This document shows positions 27,423-38,753 of a stretch of 64,000 nucleotides of DNA, in pieces. The stretch's first letter is position 1. Each line of letters begins with the position of its first letter. This DNA comes from Chamaelirium japonicum (Eukaryota; Streptophyta; Magnoliopsida; Liliales; Melanthiaceae). The translations under genes and the position numbers were made by a program. Under the pieces are notes generated by a model. The model made no database searches and had not been told where the DNA came from. It worked only from the letters and a program-made list of their open reading frames with translations. The DNA lies in contig OX393557.1 of assembly GCA_947650365.1 (NCBI GenBank), forward strand, positions 28,927,740 to 28,991,739. The letters run 5' to 3'.

Positions 27423-28763
27423 TCAGTCGCCGCCGGCGGGGAAGTCGAAGGGCAGTGGCCGGACGTCGGGGGAGTTTACAAGTCCCGGGTGGCGGAACCC
27501 GTAGGCGCGGAGGACCTGGTCGTCGGCGAAGTTGAGAGCCCTCTGCATTCCCTCCCAGCAGTTCTCCCCGGAGTACATCGAGTTATGGTCGCCGCTGCAG
27601 GGCTGACACCCGGTGAAGTGGGTGATGAAGGGCCTCCGCCACCCCTCCGGCCCGTTCTCCGCCCCCTCCGCCCCCAGCCTCTCCTCCCGCATCCGCCCGT
27701 ATGCCTCCGCCACCCCCTCCGCCCGCCGCCTCCGCAGCCCCGCCTCCCTCCGCTCCATCGCCAGGTACCGCTCCGTCATGTTCTCCAGCCGCCCCACAAT
27801 CTCCACCCAGTACCCCTCGAAGTAGTACTCGCTCTCCAAGTAGATCTTGTCGCCCCATTTCGCCTTTTCTTTGAGCAGGAGGTAGACGAGGCCGGACTGG
27901 TCGTCGGACTCCGGGAAGACCTTGTCCTTGAACTCGGACTTCAGGGTCTTCCCCCACTGCTCGTACTCGGGGCTCTGTGGGCCCATGCGGGCCCACACGT
28001 CCATGAAGTCGAGCGACCACTGGCAGTTGCGGATGAGGAAGACGCCGGCGTTGAGGCTGACCCAGCTCCTCGCCTCGTAGACGAGGTGAGGCCAGCCGTG
28101 GACGACGAGGTTGTGGGCGCCGTAGCGGTGGAGGGGGAGCTCGAACTCCATGTCGGTGAAGGCGGCGTCGGAGTCGACCCACCAGAGCCACTCCGCCTCC
28201 GGGTGCGCTACCATGGCGGCGCGGAGGACGGGGATCTTGGCCCAGAAGGTGAACATGCGGGGGTGGAGGAGGGCGGTGTTGTAGAAGATCTCGACGCCGT
28301 GGAGGCGGCAGTAGTCCACCTTGTTCTTGAAGAACCGGAGGAGGAGGTGGTCCCCGATCGGGTTCCGGCAAGGGCCCGGTTGGGAGCCGGTGACCATCAG
28401 GATCCGCTCCCGGCCACGTGGGGACGCAAAGGAGGGGTGGTGGCGGAGCCATTCCCGACGCTTTTCGTCCCAGTTTGTGAGTGGGCGTTCTACGGTGTAG
28501 GAGAGGGTGGGGTCGTCGTAGAAGGTGGGTGCCAGGGGGTCGTCGTGGCGGCGGACGTCGCCGGTGCAGATGTCGGCATCGTCGGCGGCTTTCTTTTGAA
28601 CGGTGGGTTGTGAAGAGGGGAGGGAGTAGGGGTTGGTGGTCGTGGGGGAGAGGAAGGAGAAGATGGCCCAGAAAAGGAGGACGGCGATGACGGCGCCGCC
28701 GGCGAAGACGAAGCCGTCGGCGAATATGGATGTCTTGGGCGGGCCGGTAGGTGGTCTCGCCAT
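27423..28763 (-). CDS. GT34 galactosyltransferase, galactomannan (GMGT/MUCI10) type
   Basis: Single-exon protein of 446 residues. Family knowledge: fenugreek GMGT and Arabidopsis MUCI10/GT6 are Golgi type II membrane enzymes that add galactose from UDP-Gal to O-6 of beta-1,4-mannan. Seen here: short basic/Pro N-terminus, one membrane segment at about residues 17-38 (FVFAGGAVIAVLLFWAIF), stem, then TFYDDP..SYT, ILMVTGSQPGPCRNPIGDHL, the metal-binding DSD at 197-199 inside WWVDSDAAFTDM, NLVVHGW, SLNAGVFLIRNCQWSLDFMD, SDDQSGL, ESEYYFEGYW and ITHFTGCQPC near 380-390. It ends PLPFDFPAGGD, close to the fenugreek end PLPFGYP. A Gly/Glu-rich loop before the WRRPF motif is longer than I recall in GMGT. 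Strong GC bias at third positions. The start at 28763 (ATGGCG) fits the family; an in-frame ATG at 28814 is the first after the TATA-like box and would add 17 residues. Exact acceptor is inferred. Confidence 0.93.
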   Translation of the reverse strand: MARPPTGPPKTSIFADGFVFAGGAVIAVLLFWAIFSFLSPTTTNPYSLPSSQPTVQKKAADDADICTGDVRRHDDPLAPTFYDDPTLSYTVERPLTNWDEKRREWLRHHPSFASPRGRERILMVTGSQPGPCRNPIGDHLLLRFFKNKVDYCRLHGVEIFYNTALLHPRMFTFWAKIPVLRAAMVAHPEAEWLWWVDSDAAFTDMEFELPLHRYGAHNLVVHGWPHLVYEARSWVSLNAGVFLIRNCQWSLDFMDVWARMGPQSPEYEQWGKTLKSEFKDKVFPESDDQSGLVYLLLKEKAKWGDKIYLESEYYFEGYWVEIVGRLENMTERYLAMERREAGLRRRRAEGVAEAYGRMREERLGAEGAENGPEGWRRPFITHFTGCQPCSGDHNSMYSGENCWEGMQRALNFADDQVLRAYGFRHPGLVNSPDVRPLPFDFPAGGD

Positions 28764-28894
28764 GAGGGTTTTCGTTGAATGGAGAGGGGAGGACTCCGGG
28801 GAGGGGATCTTCATAAGATGAAGACAGCCTCGAGGTCTTCTCGACACCTGTTGAAGCCTTGAAGGCCTCTTTTGGGTCTCCGGCGACGAGTGTT

Positions 28895-28926
<32 letters not shown>
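28764..28926 (-). promoter_or_regulatory. 5' leader of the GT34 gene with (CT)n tract
   Basis: Between the TATA-like box and the ATG the transcribed strand has a (CT)n run (28895-28926 as GA on the plus strand). Such CT-rich leaders are common in plant genes. The only upstream ATG is the in-frame one at 28814. Confidence 0.6.
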
Positions 28927-28927
<1 letters not shown>

Positions 28928-28942
28928 GGGGTGCGACAAAGG

Positions 28943-28951
28943 TTTTAAATA
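28943..28951 (-). promoter_or_regulatory. TATA-like box of the GT34 gene
   Basis: TATTTAAAA on the minus strand, about 180 bases upstream of the ATG at 28763 and about 30 bases before the CT-rich leader. The transcription start is therefore inferred near 28915. Confidence 0.6.
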
Positions 28952-29202
28952 CGCTCGCGTCGTCGGTGAGACAGCGGGTGATAATTGGGGGGGCGATGGG
29001 GTGGGGATGGGGGGGAAGCACTGAAGGTAGGCTTTTTACGGCGGTGAGGGGATCAGCGAGGTGTGAGATTTTGACACGTACGACGGCTGGGGGAAGCAAT
29101 GAGCGGAATCTGCGGTGGATATCGCGGGACGATGGGTGCGGGAATTGCGGGCTTTCGGTCGTCGAGACTTCCTGTTTCGATAACGACGCATCAAAGATTG
29201 GA

Positions 29203-29256
29203 CACGTGGCGGCAATGGATGTGATGTTACCGACGTATGTCTCAAGTTTACACGTG
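29203..29256 (-). promoter_or_regulatory. Paired G-boxes (CACGTG) upstream of the GT34 gene
   Basis: Palindromic CACGTG at 29203-29208 and 29251-29256, each in an ACACGTGGCGG context (ABRE-like), about 290 and 340 bases upstream of the inferred start. In plants this core binds bZIP/bHLH factors, which would fit ABA- or seed-linked control; that link is inference. Confidence 0.5.
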
Positions 29257-29282
29257 GCGGAATCTGCAGTTATTTGGGTCAA

Positions 29283-29806
29283 ATAATGTTTTTCCTTTTA
29301 CCATTTTGTGTCTGTCGCAGCCTTTGCAGGACATACGATGACGGCGGGCCGGGCCAGGTCTGACATAAAATACTTCGGACCGGACCGGGTCTAGTGATGA
29401 CAAGCCCGGATGGGTCATCGGCCAGGTTTGGACTGAACATAGTGTTTTTATAAAATATAGGGAAGTTTGACATAAGTCCTTTTTGAGTGAATACTTTTAG
29501 TTCCAGGATAAGTAAATTTTGAAATATAACTTAAGTCCCTCCCGATGAATATATACTCTTTCTTATGGCGAATGTATACTTGTTGGGACCTTCACTAATA
29601 TAGCAAATTATGATGTCCTGTAGCAAATATTGCGAAAAAGTTGACGACCTATACCTAATTTAACGTAAAATATAAGTGTACAAGTACTTATGTAGTGGTT
29701 TGTAGGCTCAACCTCTACAGGTTTTGATAACACGATAACCACTACACCGTATTATTTTAATTACCAATAATCACGAAAGCAATACTTATGGGGAAAGGCA
29801 AAATCT
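29283..29806. other. Unassigned spacer
   Basis: AT-rich with no gene. GGGCCGGGCC text near 29345-29400 resembles a decayed hAT subterminal region but has no ends. Confidence 0.4.
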
Positions 29807-29965
29807 AGAAGAGGGCATAGTTGTGAATTAATGTTCAAACTCAGCACCAAGGGACTAATGGCGTTTTTTCTTTCTGGAAGGTAAAAAAAACAAAAAAAAG
29901 AAAGAGGAGGCCATTAATCACTTCGCGCTGAGTTTGAACATTAATTCACCACTATGCCCACTTCT
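29807..29965. mobile_element. Inverted-repeat (MITE-like) element
   Basis: AGAAGAGGGCATAGTTGTG at the left pairs with CACCACTATGCCCACTTCT at the right, continuing through TTAATGTTCAAACTCAGC on the left and GCTGAGTTTGAACATTAA on the right. Arms of about 40 bases, total 159 bp. Target duplication not determined. Confidence 0.55.
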
Positions 29966-30539
29966 ATATTAAAAAAAATAGGAGGCCACTAATGGCCTCC
30001 TCTTCGAACGGGTTAAGAGGGCTGAGATCAAATTAACATTCAATTAACCAACTTCTTTAAAAGCCTTGCACTAGTATGAATTTTGAAGTACTTATTGAAA
30101 AAAGAAAAGGTCCTACTCAAAAGAGGATTACTTTCCAATTGAAATAGCCAGAAATATTCATAACGCAAGGTCACTTCCCATAGAGTAAGACTACATTACC
30201 CTTGTTGGCATTTACAATCTTTTTACTTATAATATAGACTTCCTTTCAACAAAGGCAGAAAATTAAAGAAACCCTCCAAACCATGTCAATTAACTGATCC
30301 GATACCGGATGATATTCTTGATGCTTTGCCAGCGATAACTCTGTGATTTCTATATATGAGGAAGAGTCTTTCTCCTTTCCTTTAAATCATGATGACCTTG
30401 CTTGTAACGATTATTATTTGGGGTCTGCGGTGCCATAAATAAATACCTATAGTTCTCTCAAAAAAATAATAAATGTTCCCTCATGACATGAAAACAAAGA
30501 AATGTTCTCTCTCACTTGCTACCGATATGCATCCCCTCA

Positions 30540-30778
30540 CACGTCTTTTGGGACACCGACCTCTCCCTATTGTCCTCTCTCTCATTCATCAAGGAAATAA
30601 ATCAGACCTGGTCGAGCTCAAGGAAGAGGGGGAAGCTATGTGGGATAGCGCAAAGCGAAGGCTCGACAAAAACCAGAGCTACAACAGAAGAGCCCCAGAT
30701 TTCGCCATCTCCGTCATTGCTTCCAACTGGACCTTCTGCACGCATAGTCGAAAAACCCCGCCACAGGCCTCAGGGCAG
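30540..30778 (+). pseudogene. Exon-like segment ending at a splice donor, host gene unknown
   Basis: Two frames are open here, one reading SNWTFCTHSRKTPPQASGQ and one reading PSPSLLPTGPSARIVEKP. The segment ends at a textbook donor CAG|GTAAGA (30776-30784). The TR-GAG element inserted 17 bases after this junction, so the segment could be an exon whose intron was hit. I do not recognise the protein. Confidence 0.25.
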
Positions 30779-30800
30779 GTAAGAAGCCTTAGGTTGCAAC

Positions 30801-32756
30801 TGTTGGAATTGGGTTCCGCTAATCAGAGTCGCAGCGGAAGGAAAATAAAGAACCGAAGATCATACGGTGTATGTTTCATTACAATTAATTCTACAAAACA
30901 ATCTACATGCAAATCTATGATCTTAGCATATGTGCGGACACCCTAGAGGCATACTACAATCTACGGAAGACATGCATGCATCTACTTAGGTGTTTAGTTT
31001 CATCATACCTTATGGATCTATGATCCGGAGAAAACAGAACGATGAAGAACCGCACTTGAATCGCAAGGGAAACTGTTGGATAGCACCTTGTCCTTTGGGA
31101 ATTGAAGAATCCTCGAAATCCCGTCTCTGAGTGCAGGGATTTCGAGCCGACGGAGGAATCCGTTGCGAAGACGATGGCGAGCCACGTGATTTTCTCCTCC
31201 TCTTTCTCCTTTCTTCCTTCTCCTTCCTTCCTCTTCCTTCTCCCTTCTTCTTCCTCTCTTTTCCTTGGCCGAAACCACAAAGGAGGAGGACTAGGGGTCG
31301 GATTTTTGGAGGGGAGGGAGTAGAACCATTGGGTCGGCCCCTCCCCTCCCTATTTCCTTTATAGGGCCGGTCTCCCATGGCTCCAAGGAGCCTAGGGCCG
31401 GCCCTTAGGTGGATAGGGATGAAGGGGGATCGGATTTAGGTCTTCCGGGTGTCTATCGTGAAGTCCGGACGAAAACGCCCTTCACGAAAAGCAGAAAATT
31501 GAAAGTGAGACTGAGTGAGGTGCGCTACTCGGAATCGAGTTCCGTCAGTGCCTGTGAGCTCCTAGAATTATTCCGCTCAATCTAATATCCATATTCAATA
31601 TGTTCTTAGTCATATTTCAGTATTTACCAAAATACCCCTACGGCCCGTAACACATGTGAATTAGGTTCTTTGGTTCTGGGCTTGCGCTCCATCGCGCTAC
31701 TTCGCATCCAACGTATCCAAATAGGTCGGGGAACAATTCCTATACGCAACGACATGGTGGAACCTTCAGGGTTCGGGATCTCTAGCTCCAACCAGATCCC
31801 TGATTAACTGTTCTGGTGACACACCGAAAGTTCCGTTAATCCGCCCTAATCCGATTAACCCGCGTAGCCACCCAGAGTGCGACGCAAGTTGAACTCTAGT
31901 GATCCTTTACTTATGTTACTCCCTCGTAACCCTGTTCTCTACTATACTCCGATAATCCTTAGTCCCTCCTATTACTGGTGCCATGATACGACTCGGGCGG
32001 TGGGGAGCACCGTCAGATCCCGATCGATCATCTGACTAGGGTTTGATGACTTGTCATCTATAACACCACACACCTTTCGGTGCTATACCTAGCATCCGGA
32101 ACATCGTCAGTCATACTGACAACCACCAGGCCTGGGTTAACTGTGTGGACAGATTGACTCATCAAACCGCACCCATCCAACACTGGACGTCGGATAACCT
32201 GTAGGGATTACATGTCACTCAAGCGCCAGCCGGGTAACCCAACGTACCGTGGTATTGGACTATGGAAGGCCCGCACATGTTGGCACATCAAAGCACCACA
32301 CAACTGGTTGGCCCAGTGTACATGGTCCCTCAGGGTTAAGGACATATTATCTATAGTAGTAAGACGGTTTATGCACTAGTGTCTGAATCACTGAACTGTG
32401 CACCGTCTTGGTTCTTGTTCAACACGATCATCGTGCTTGGTCAGGTGAATGGGAATCCCACGTTCCCGTGGTGGAGACTTCATCACATCCTCTACCTGCC
32501 AACAGCTTGTTCTCGGTGAAGCGACCGGCATCACCTAAGCTGTGAACTAGTTCTAGGTCTACACAGAACTGGTCCACTGGGTCTCCCAAGTATGGATCCT
32601 CCATGCACCTCAGTGGCCTACTGTGTTCCCTAGGGTCCTTTTATTATATGAGAATTATCATATACTATAGTAGTATTCTAATTAAAGCAATAACCAAAGT
32701 CATCTTTATTAATGTTAAAACCGAAAATCCACGCTAAGGACACACGAGTTACAACA
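30801..32756 (-). repeat. TR-GAG element, 3' LTR
   Basis: About 1.96 kb, starting TGTTGGAATTGGGTTCC on the plus strand and ending TTACAACA. It matches 35718-37672 throughout. Confidence 0.85.
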
Positions 32757-32757
32757 A

Positions 32758-33762
32758 CTACCCTAGAGCCACCGCTGAGATCAGATGTGGCAGTGATCCT
32801 AGCCCGCCGATCCTCCTCTCTGGTTTGGGCGAGGCTTCCATGAAGGAACTGCAAGCATGGTTAGTGGAACCAGAATCCACAATCCATATAACTGGAGAAC
32901 AATTGGATACTACAAGGGATTCCACTATGTGGATTTGAGATATACCTGTCTCAGCCTTCTTGGGAGCCGCGCGGCAGTCGCCCTTCCAGTGCCCCTTCTT
33001 ACCGCATCGGAAACATTTTCCTTTGGGCTTCGCCGGACTATTCTGCTTGGGAACCTGTAACTGCACCTGGCCCATCTTCACGGGCTTCTTAGACTTCCTT
33101 TTCTGAAACTTGCCCTTGGCTTTCAGAGAAGAATTCCGTTCTACGTTCAGGGATTGGGCTCCTGCCTTCATCCCGTCCTCTGTCGCCTGGAGCGCCGCTA
33201 GGAGCTCTGCGTTAGACATCTCCAACCGGTTAAGGTTGAAGTTGGTAACGAAGCCCTCAAACGCTCCTGACAGAGACGCGAGGAAAATATCGGTCTGGAT
33301 CTCTATATCCAAGATGACATCGAAGGAACCAAGCTCGTTCACATAGCCAAACAATTTCAGCATATGATCCCAAACTAAAGTCCCCTCTGTTATCTTCGTG
33401 GACACCAATTTCTTGATGGTCAGGTAACGAGTTATCCGACTACGACCCTCGAACATTTCCTTTAGGTAGAGCATCATGTCTGAAGCAAAGTCCATGTCTT
33501 CGACTTGCTTCTGAAGGACGGTCTGCAAGGATGCCACTATGTTGCACTTGCACATCTCATCAGCATCTAGCCAGTCTTTCCATTCCTTTAACTGGGTCTC
33601 AGTTGCATCTGGTCCCGGCATGGCCGGTTGGGGGGTACTTAGGGCAATTGTGTGTTTGCCAACCCTTAGAACGAGCATCAGGTTACGCTTCCAATCCCCG
33701 TAGTTTGGTCTCGTAAGTTTGTTATCATTAAGTATGGAGGCAAGGGGGTCGAGCTTGGTCAT
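32758..33762 (-). CDS. Copia Gag with zinc knuckle and start of protease (element-encoded)
   Basis: An open frame of 334 residues. The N-terminal half is a UBN2/retrotran_gag-type Copia capsid region beginning MTKLDPLASILNDNKL. A CCHC zinc knuckle CFRCGKKGHWKGDC lies near residue 250, followed by WIVDSGSTNHAC near 294-304, the usual start of the Copia protease with its DSG. The frame then runs toward the LTR without further pol domains. It belongs to the TR-GAG element and is not a host gene. Confidence 0.8.
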   Translation of the reverse strand: MTKLDPLASILNDNKLTRPNYGDWKRNLMLVLRVGKHTIALSTPQPAMPGPDATETQLKEWKDWLDADEMCKCNIVASLQTVLQKQVEDMDFASDMMLYLKEMFEGRSRITRYLTIKKLVSTKITEGTLVWDHMLKLFGYVNELGSFDVILDIEIQTDIFLASLSGAFEGFVTNFNLNRLEMSNAELLAALQATEDGMKAGAQSLNVERNSSLKAKGKFQKRKSKKPVKMGQVQLQVPKQNSPAKPKGKCFRCGKKGHWKGDCRAAPKKAETGISQIHIVESLVVSNCSPVIWIVDSGSTNHACSSFMEASPKPERRIGGLGSLPHLISAVALG

Positions 33763-35703
33763 GATTTATGTAAACAATGGTTTAAAGTAATAGTTAGGGT
33801 CTACTACAATCTATTTCATGGAATTTAGAAATAGATAATGTCTACTCCAGCCGCTATATCTTCACCACCTCAAGTGGAGACATCCAGGAATCTAAATTCC
33901 CTGGGCTAGAGCACTGAGACTATCGGCCCTGAATTGGAGACAGCATCTTGGTGAGAGCATGCAACCGCTTCTGCCAACGGGGTTTTTACGACCCAGTCTT
34001 TATCAGAATTACCCATAGTAAACTGAAAGACCTCCCAATCTCCTTTTGGCCAGCTTTATGTGACCCGAGTGCGCAGCAACATCGGCTTCACATAAGCTTT
34101 CGGATGCTTCCCACAAATCTAGATGGTGTCGGCAGGGGGGTTCATAGGCTCTCGCGGTGCTGGATAAAATCGTCACCCACTGCCATCGGCATCCTCCATG
34201 TCCCAAAGAAAACACTAGGCGAACCAGCATGGAAGGAAACACAGCTCTCACCCAGTGGGAATATCGAACTGCGTACCTCCCACCCAGACCCTTAGTCGGT
34301 TGATTGTGGAGGCCAGGGGCTCCCCTTTGGAGGGAACCTCTTACACATCCCTTCTTTATGAGGTTTTATACATATCTAGAATGGTCACAACCTCCTAGAC
34401 ATAGACCCTGGTCTACCGTGCTCCCACTAGGATTACAAACCCTCCGGCAAAGCATTAGTATCCTCAGAAAATATCATAGTCCCTACCTTGAATACTTAGC
34501 TTTTGCCTTTCTTGCAAGGATCACATTACATAGATTCCAAGGATCCCGATACTTCACTAGTTTGCCCATAATCCTAAGATCTAGAGCCTAGCCTAAGGTC
34601 AACGTGGAAAGGACTCCCACTACGATGACGCCTCGTTCACAATTTGATGCCTGATGTCATAGTAGACCTCATCTCATTACAGATTTTGATGTTGGCCAAA
34701 TAGGGACATCCAACAACCTCCGCCGGACCTCAACCTAATGGTGGCATAACAAAATCGTGATGAGTTCATACTACCATCAAACGTCATCTAGAAACGGGTA
34801 TCACACAGTAAAATCCTTACCTAACTTGGTCGCTAGGACCACGTGGGGAAAGGGCATCCCACTAGGGTTATCATACTTCTTATAGAGACATTAGTTAATT
34901 ATCACTAAACAAATCTAACACTGCGTCTATCTCGGTGCACAGTACTTGGCTACCTGAACTAACACGAGGGCGGTTATCGCCTTTCCTTTTAGCTAGCCAC
35001 CATATTCGCATGTGTTAGAAGCATATAGAGACACCAATGAATCCATAATTTTAGTACTAACCCTAAGCCTGATCTAGAGACAAACTCACAAGCAAGAATG
35101 ATAATCACATTATCATCGGGGTTCTCTAAATACTGAATAAAGAGAAACAACAGAGAAAGCATCCAAACTGAATCAAGTCCAGGGTCCGACCCCTGAACCT
35201 GAATAGCACAGCCAAGATATCCTGCTCTTCCGTTCTGCACGATCTCTGACGATGATCTCCTTCATCGCCAACGTGCACGCTTTCGCCGGATCTTTGCACG
35301 TCATGGTACTGCTTGCTCGAACCGTGGATGTAGCATCATCTCCTTCTTCCTGTGACCGAAAAACTAACATGCTCCGAGCAAGTGCTCGTTCGTGTACAAT
35401 TTTGCTAGAAAGTAAAGAAGAGAATCCTAGAAACATGGCCAGGGAACCGAGGATGGTCAACCCCCACCCTCGCCCATCTAGAGCCTTACAAATCCACAAT
35501 AATAATCAATGCAAAATAAAATCCGGGGTCCGACCCCCGGATGCATGCAATCACAGATTACTATTCAGCACGGCACCTGCAAAAAGACGATACATAGCAC
35601 AATCCATATGCATGATCTACGTCGAACCCCGACGAAAACATATGCCATCATATATTCACATGATGTTTTCACGAATTCATGCATGAAACATACACCAAAG
35701 CGT
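33763..35703 (-). mobile_element. Non-coding 5' internal region of the TR-GAG element
   Basis: About 1.94 kb between the primer binding site and the gag start, with no convincing reading frame. Long untranslated leaders are known in non-autonomous plant LTR elements. Confidence 0.6.
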
Positions 35704-35717
35704 GCTCTGATACCAAT

Positions 35718-37672
35718 TGTTGGAATTGGCTTCCGCTAATCAGAGTCGCAGCGGAAGGAAAAGAAAGATCCGAAGATCATACGGTGTATGTTTCATTACA
35801 ATTAATTCTACAAAACAAACTATATGCAAATCTATGATCTTAGCATATGTGCGGACACCCTAGAGGCATACTACGATCTACGGAAGACATGCATGCATCT
35901 ACTTAGGTGTTTAGTTTCATTATACCTTATGGATCTATGATCCGAAGAAAATGGAACGATGAAGAACCGCACTTGAATCGCAAGGGAAACTGTTGGATAG
36001 CACCTTGTCCTTTGCGAATTGAAGAATCCTCGAAATCCCGTCTCTGAGTGCAGGGATTTCGAGCCGACGGAGGAATCCGTTGCGAAGACGATGGCGAGCC
36101 ATATGATTTTTTCCTCCTCTTTCTCCTTTCTTCCTTCTCCTTCCTTCCTCTTCCTTCTCCCTTCTTCTTCCTCTCTTTTCCTTGGTCGAAACCACAAAGG
36201 AGGAGGACTAGGGGTCGGATTTTTGGAGGGGAGGGAGTAGAACTATTGGGCCGGCCCCTCCTCTCCCTATTTCCTTTATAGGGTCAGTCTCCCATGGCTC
36301 CAAGGAGCCTAGGGCTGGTCCTTAGGTGGATAGGGATGAGGGGGGATCGGATTTAGGTCTTCCGGGTGTCTATCGTGAAGTCCGGACAAAAACGCCCTTC
36401 ACGAAAAGCGGAAAACTGAAAGTGAGACTGAGTGAGGTGCGCTACTCGGAATCGAGTTCCGTCAGCGCCTGTGAGCTCCTGGAATTATTCCGCTCAATCT
36501 AAGATCTATATTCAATATGTTCTGAGCTATATTTCAGTATATACCAAAATATCCCTACGGCCCGTAACATATGTGAATTAGGTACTTTGGTTCCGGGCTT
36601 GCGCTCCATCGTGCTACTTTGCATCCAACGTATCCAACTAGGTTGGGGAATAATTCCTATACGCAACGATAGGGTGGAACCTTCAGGGTTCGGGATCTCT
36701 ACCTCCAATCGGATCCCTGATTAACTGTTCCGGTGACACACCGAAAGTTTCGTTAATCAGTCCTAATCCGATTAACCCGCGTAGCCACCCAGAGTGCGAT
36801 GCGAGTTGAACTCTAGTGATCCTAAACTTATGTTACTCCCTCGTAACCCTGTTCTCTACTATACTCCGATAATCCTTAGTCCTTCATATTACTGGTGTCA
36901 TGATACGACTCGGGCGGTGGGGAGCACCGTCAGATCCCGATCGATCATCTGACTAGGGTTTGATGACTTGTCATCTATAACACCACACACCTTCCGGTGC
37001 TATGCCTAGCATCCGGAACATCGTCAGTCATACTGACAACCACCAGGCCTGGGTTAACTGTGTGGACAGATTGACTCATCAAACCGCACCCATCCAACAC
37101 TGGACGTCGGATAACTTGTAGGGATTACATGTCACTCAAGCGCCAGCCGGGTAACCCAACGTACCGTGGTATTAGACTATGGAAGGCCCGCACTCGTTGG
37201 CACATCAAAGCACCACACAACTAGTTGGCTTAGTGTACATGGTCCCTCAGGGTTAAGGACAGATTATCTATAGTAGTAAGACGGTTTATGCACCAGTGTC
37301 TGAATCACTGAACTGTGCACCGTCTTGGTTCCTGTTCAACACGATCTTCGTGCTTGGTCAGGTGAATGGGAATCCCACGTTCCCGTGGTGGAGACTTCAT
37401 CACATCTCTACCTGCCAACAGCTTGTTCTCGGTGAAGCGACCGGCATCACCTAAGCTGTGAACTAGTTCTAGGTCTACACAGAACTGGTCCACTGGGTCT
37501 CCCAAGCATGGATCCTCCATGCGCCTCAGTGGCCTACTGTGTTCCCTAGGGTCCTTTTATTATATGAGAATTATCATATACCATAGTAGTATTCTAATTA
37601 AAGCAATAACCAAAGTCATCTTTATTAATGTTAATACAGAAAATTCACGCTAAGGACACACGAGCTACAACA
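35718..37672 (-). repeat. TR-GAG element, 5' LTR
   Basis: About 1.95 kb, TGTTG...CAACA ends, next to the primer binding site. It pairs with 30801-32756. Confidence 0.85.
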
Positions 37673-37756
37673 GCAACTATCCTAGAGCCACCGCTGAGAT
37701 CAGATGTGGCAGCGATCCTAGCTCGCCGATCCTCCTCTCTGGTTTGGGCGAGGCTT

Positions 37757-38753
37757 TGATCATGGCTTTTCGTTTCCTAGAACCCTTGTCCGGAGCCACC
37801 CATGTAGGAACCTGCCTATGATTACAACCTGATGGTGGTCGGCGATGTAAGGCTTGGATTCCATGGTGGGCAGGAGAAGGATGTTACGACAGAGGTGGAG
37901 GAGGTAGAAGGAGGGGAGGGGAGAAGGCTTGTGGGATTTGATCTTTCCTCTCCATCAAGACTTTGCGTTATGGAAGAGAGAAACGGAACAACTTAGCGCT
38001 GGAGAAATGAGAGAGAAGCAGGATCTCGTCCTCCTCCTTTCTCTCTCTCTCTCTCTCTCCCTCCCTCTCTCTGGGTTTGCGATGAGATGGTGGTGGACTA
38101 GGGAAACAAGTTTGTAATTTTCTAGACGTGACTTCCCTGCCATGTAATATAGATAATAAGAATATAGTATTTGGATCGGGCTCTCGGGCCAGGCTTTCAG
38201 GCTTCCTTTCGGGCCAGACTACGGGTTCAAGGTTGCGGCTCAAGCCCGGCCCATGGTGTGTTCAGGCTGGGCCAAGTTGTGCTGTTGACTTTTGAGCTGG
38301 GTTCGAATCGATGGGCTTTTTTTACTCCCCTAGTTTCCTGGGAAGAACGAACAATTTTTGTTGTTGTTGTTATTTGTACCTGACCAGTCTAGAATGACTA
38401 AGCCTCTCAATGGATCGGATGATGACCTGAATTCGATCCAAAAATATGAGATTTGGTATTAGTTTTTTGGTCTGATATCCAATTAAAAGTGATCCGACCG
38501 ATTCGAAATAAAATTAGATCAAATATGGATCTATCATGATCTGATCCAAATTCGATCTGATCAAATACATTTAGTCGGTTTTATAATACATATCACAGTT
38601 GGTCCAATGCCAAAACTACTCATCTTATTTCCACCTTCTGATGCCCAATTTAGTCATCTTATGTTAACTGTCGGATCTTTGATTGCAAAATTCTCGAGTT
38701 TCTGTTTGACTGTTTATGTTGTTTTAATTTCCCACACCTGTCAATGGATCAAT
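37757..38753. other. Spacer with a (CT)n run and degenerate GATCC-rich text
   Basis: Holds a (TC)n tract at about 38038-38072 and, at 38400-38600, GATCCGA/TCGGATC-rich sequence that is repeated at about 40836-40975 on the other side of the solo LTR. No gene recognised. Confidence 0.4.

Larger units (their letters stand above)
30801..37672 (-). mobile_element. Gag-only Copia-type LTR element (TR-GAG class)
   Basis: Two long LTRs (30801-32756 and 35718-37672), each with TGTTG...CAACA ends, flanked by GCAAC at 30796-30800 and 37673-37677. Primer binding site TGGTATCAGAGC at 35704-35715 on the minus strand. The internal region is about 1.9 kb without coding, then a gag reading frame; no integrase, reverse transcriptase or RNase H sequence. 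This matches the published TR-GAG class, which would depend on proteins from a full Copia. The LTRs differ by roughly 3% in a 180-base sample counted by eye, so the insertion is fairly recent. Confidence 0.85.

Noticed and set aside
27288-28613. Plus-strand 441-codon open frame and a 289-codon minus frame over the GT34 gene
   Set aside because: Both are out-of-frame shadows of the GC-rich GT34 coding sequence; their Pro/Arg/Val-rich text has no domains.
28764-29282. N-terminal extension of the GT34 frame up to 29282
   Set aside because: It runs through the TATA-like box, the (CT)n leader and the promoter, and has no similarity to the family N-terminus.
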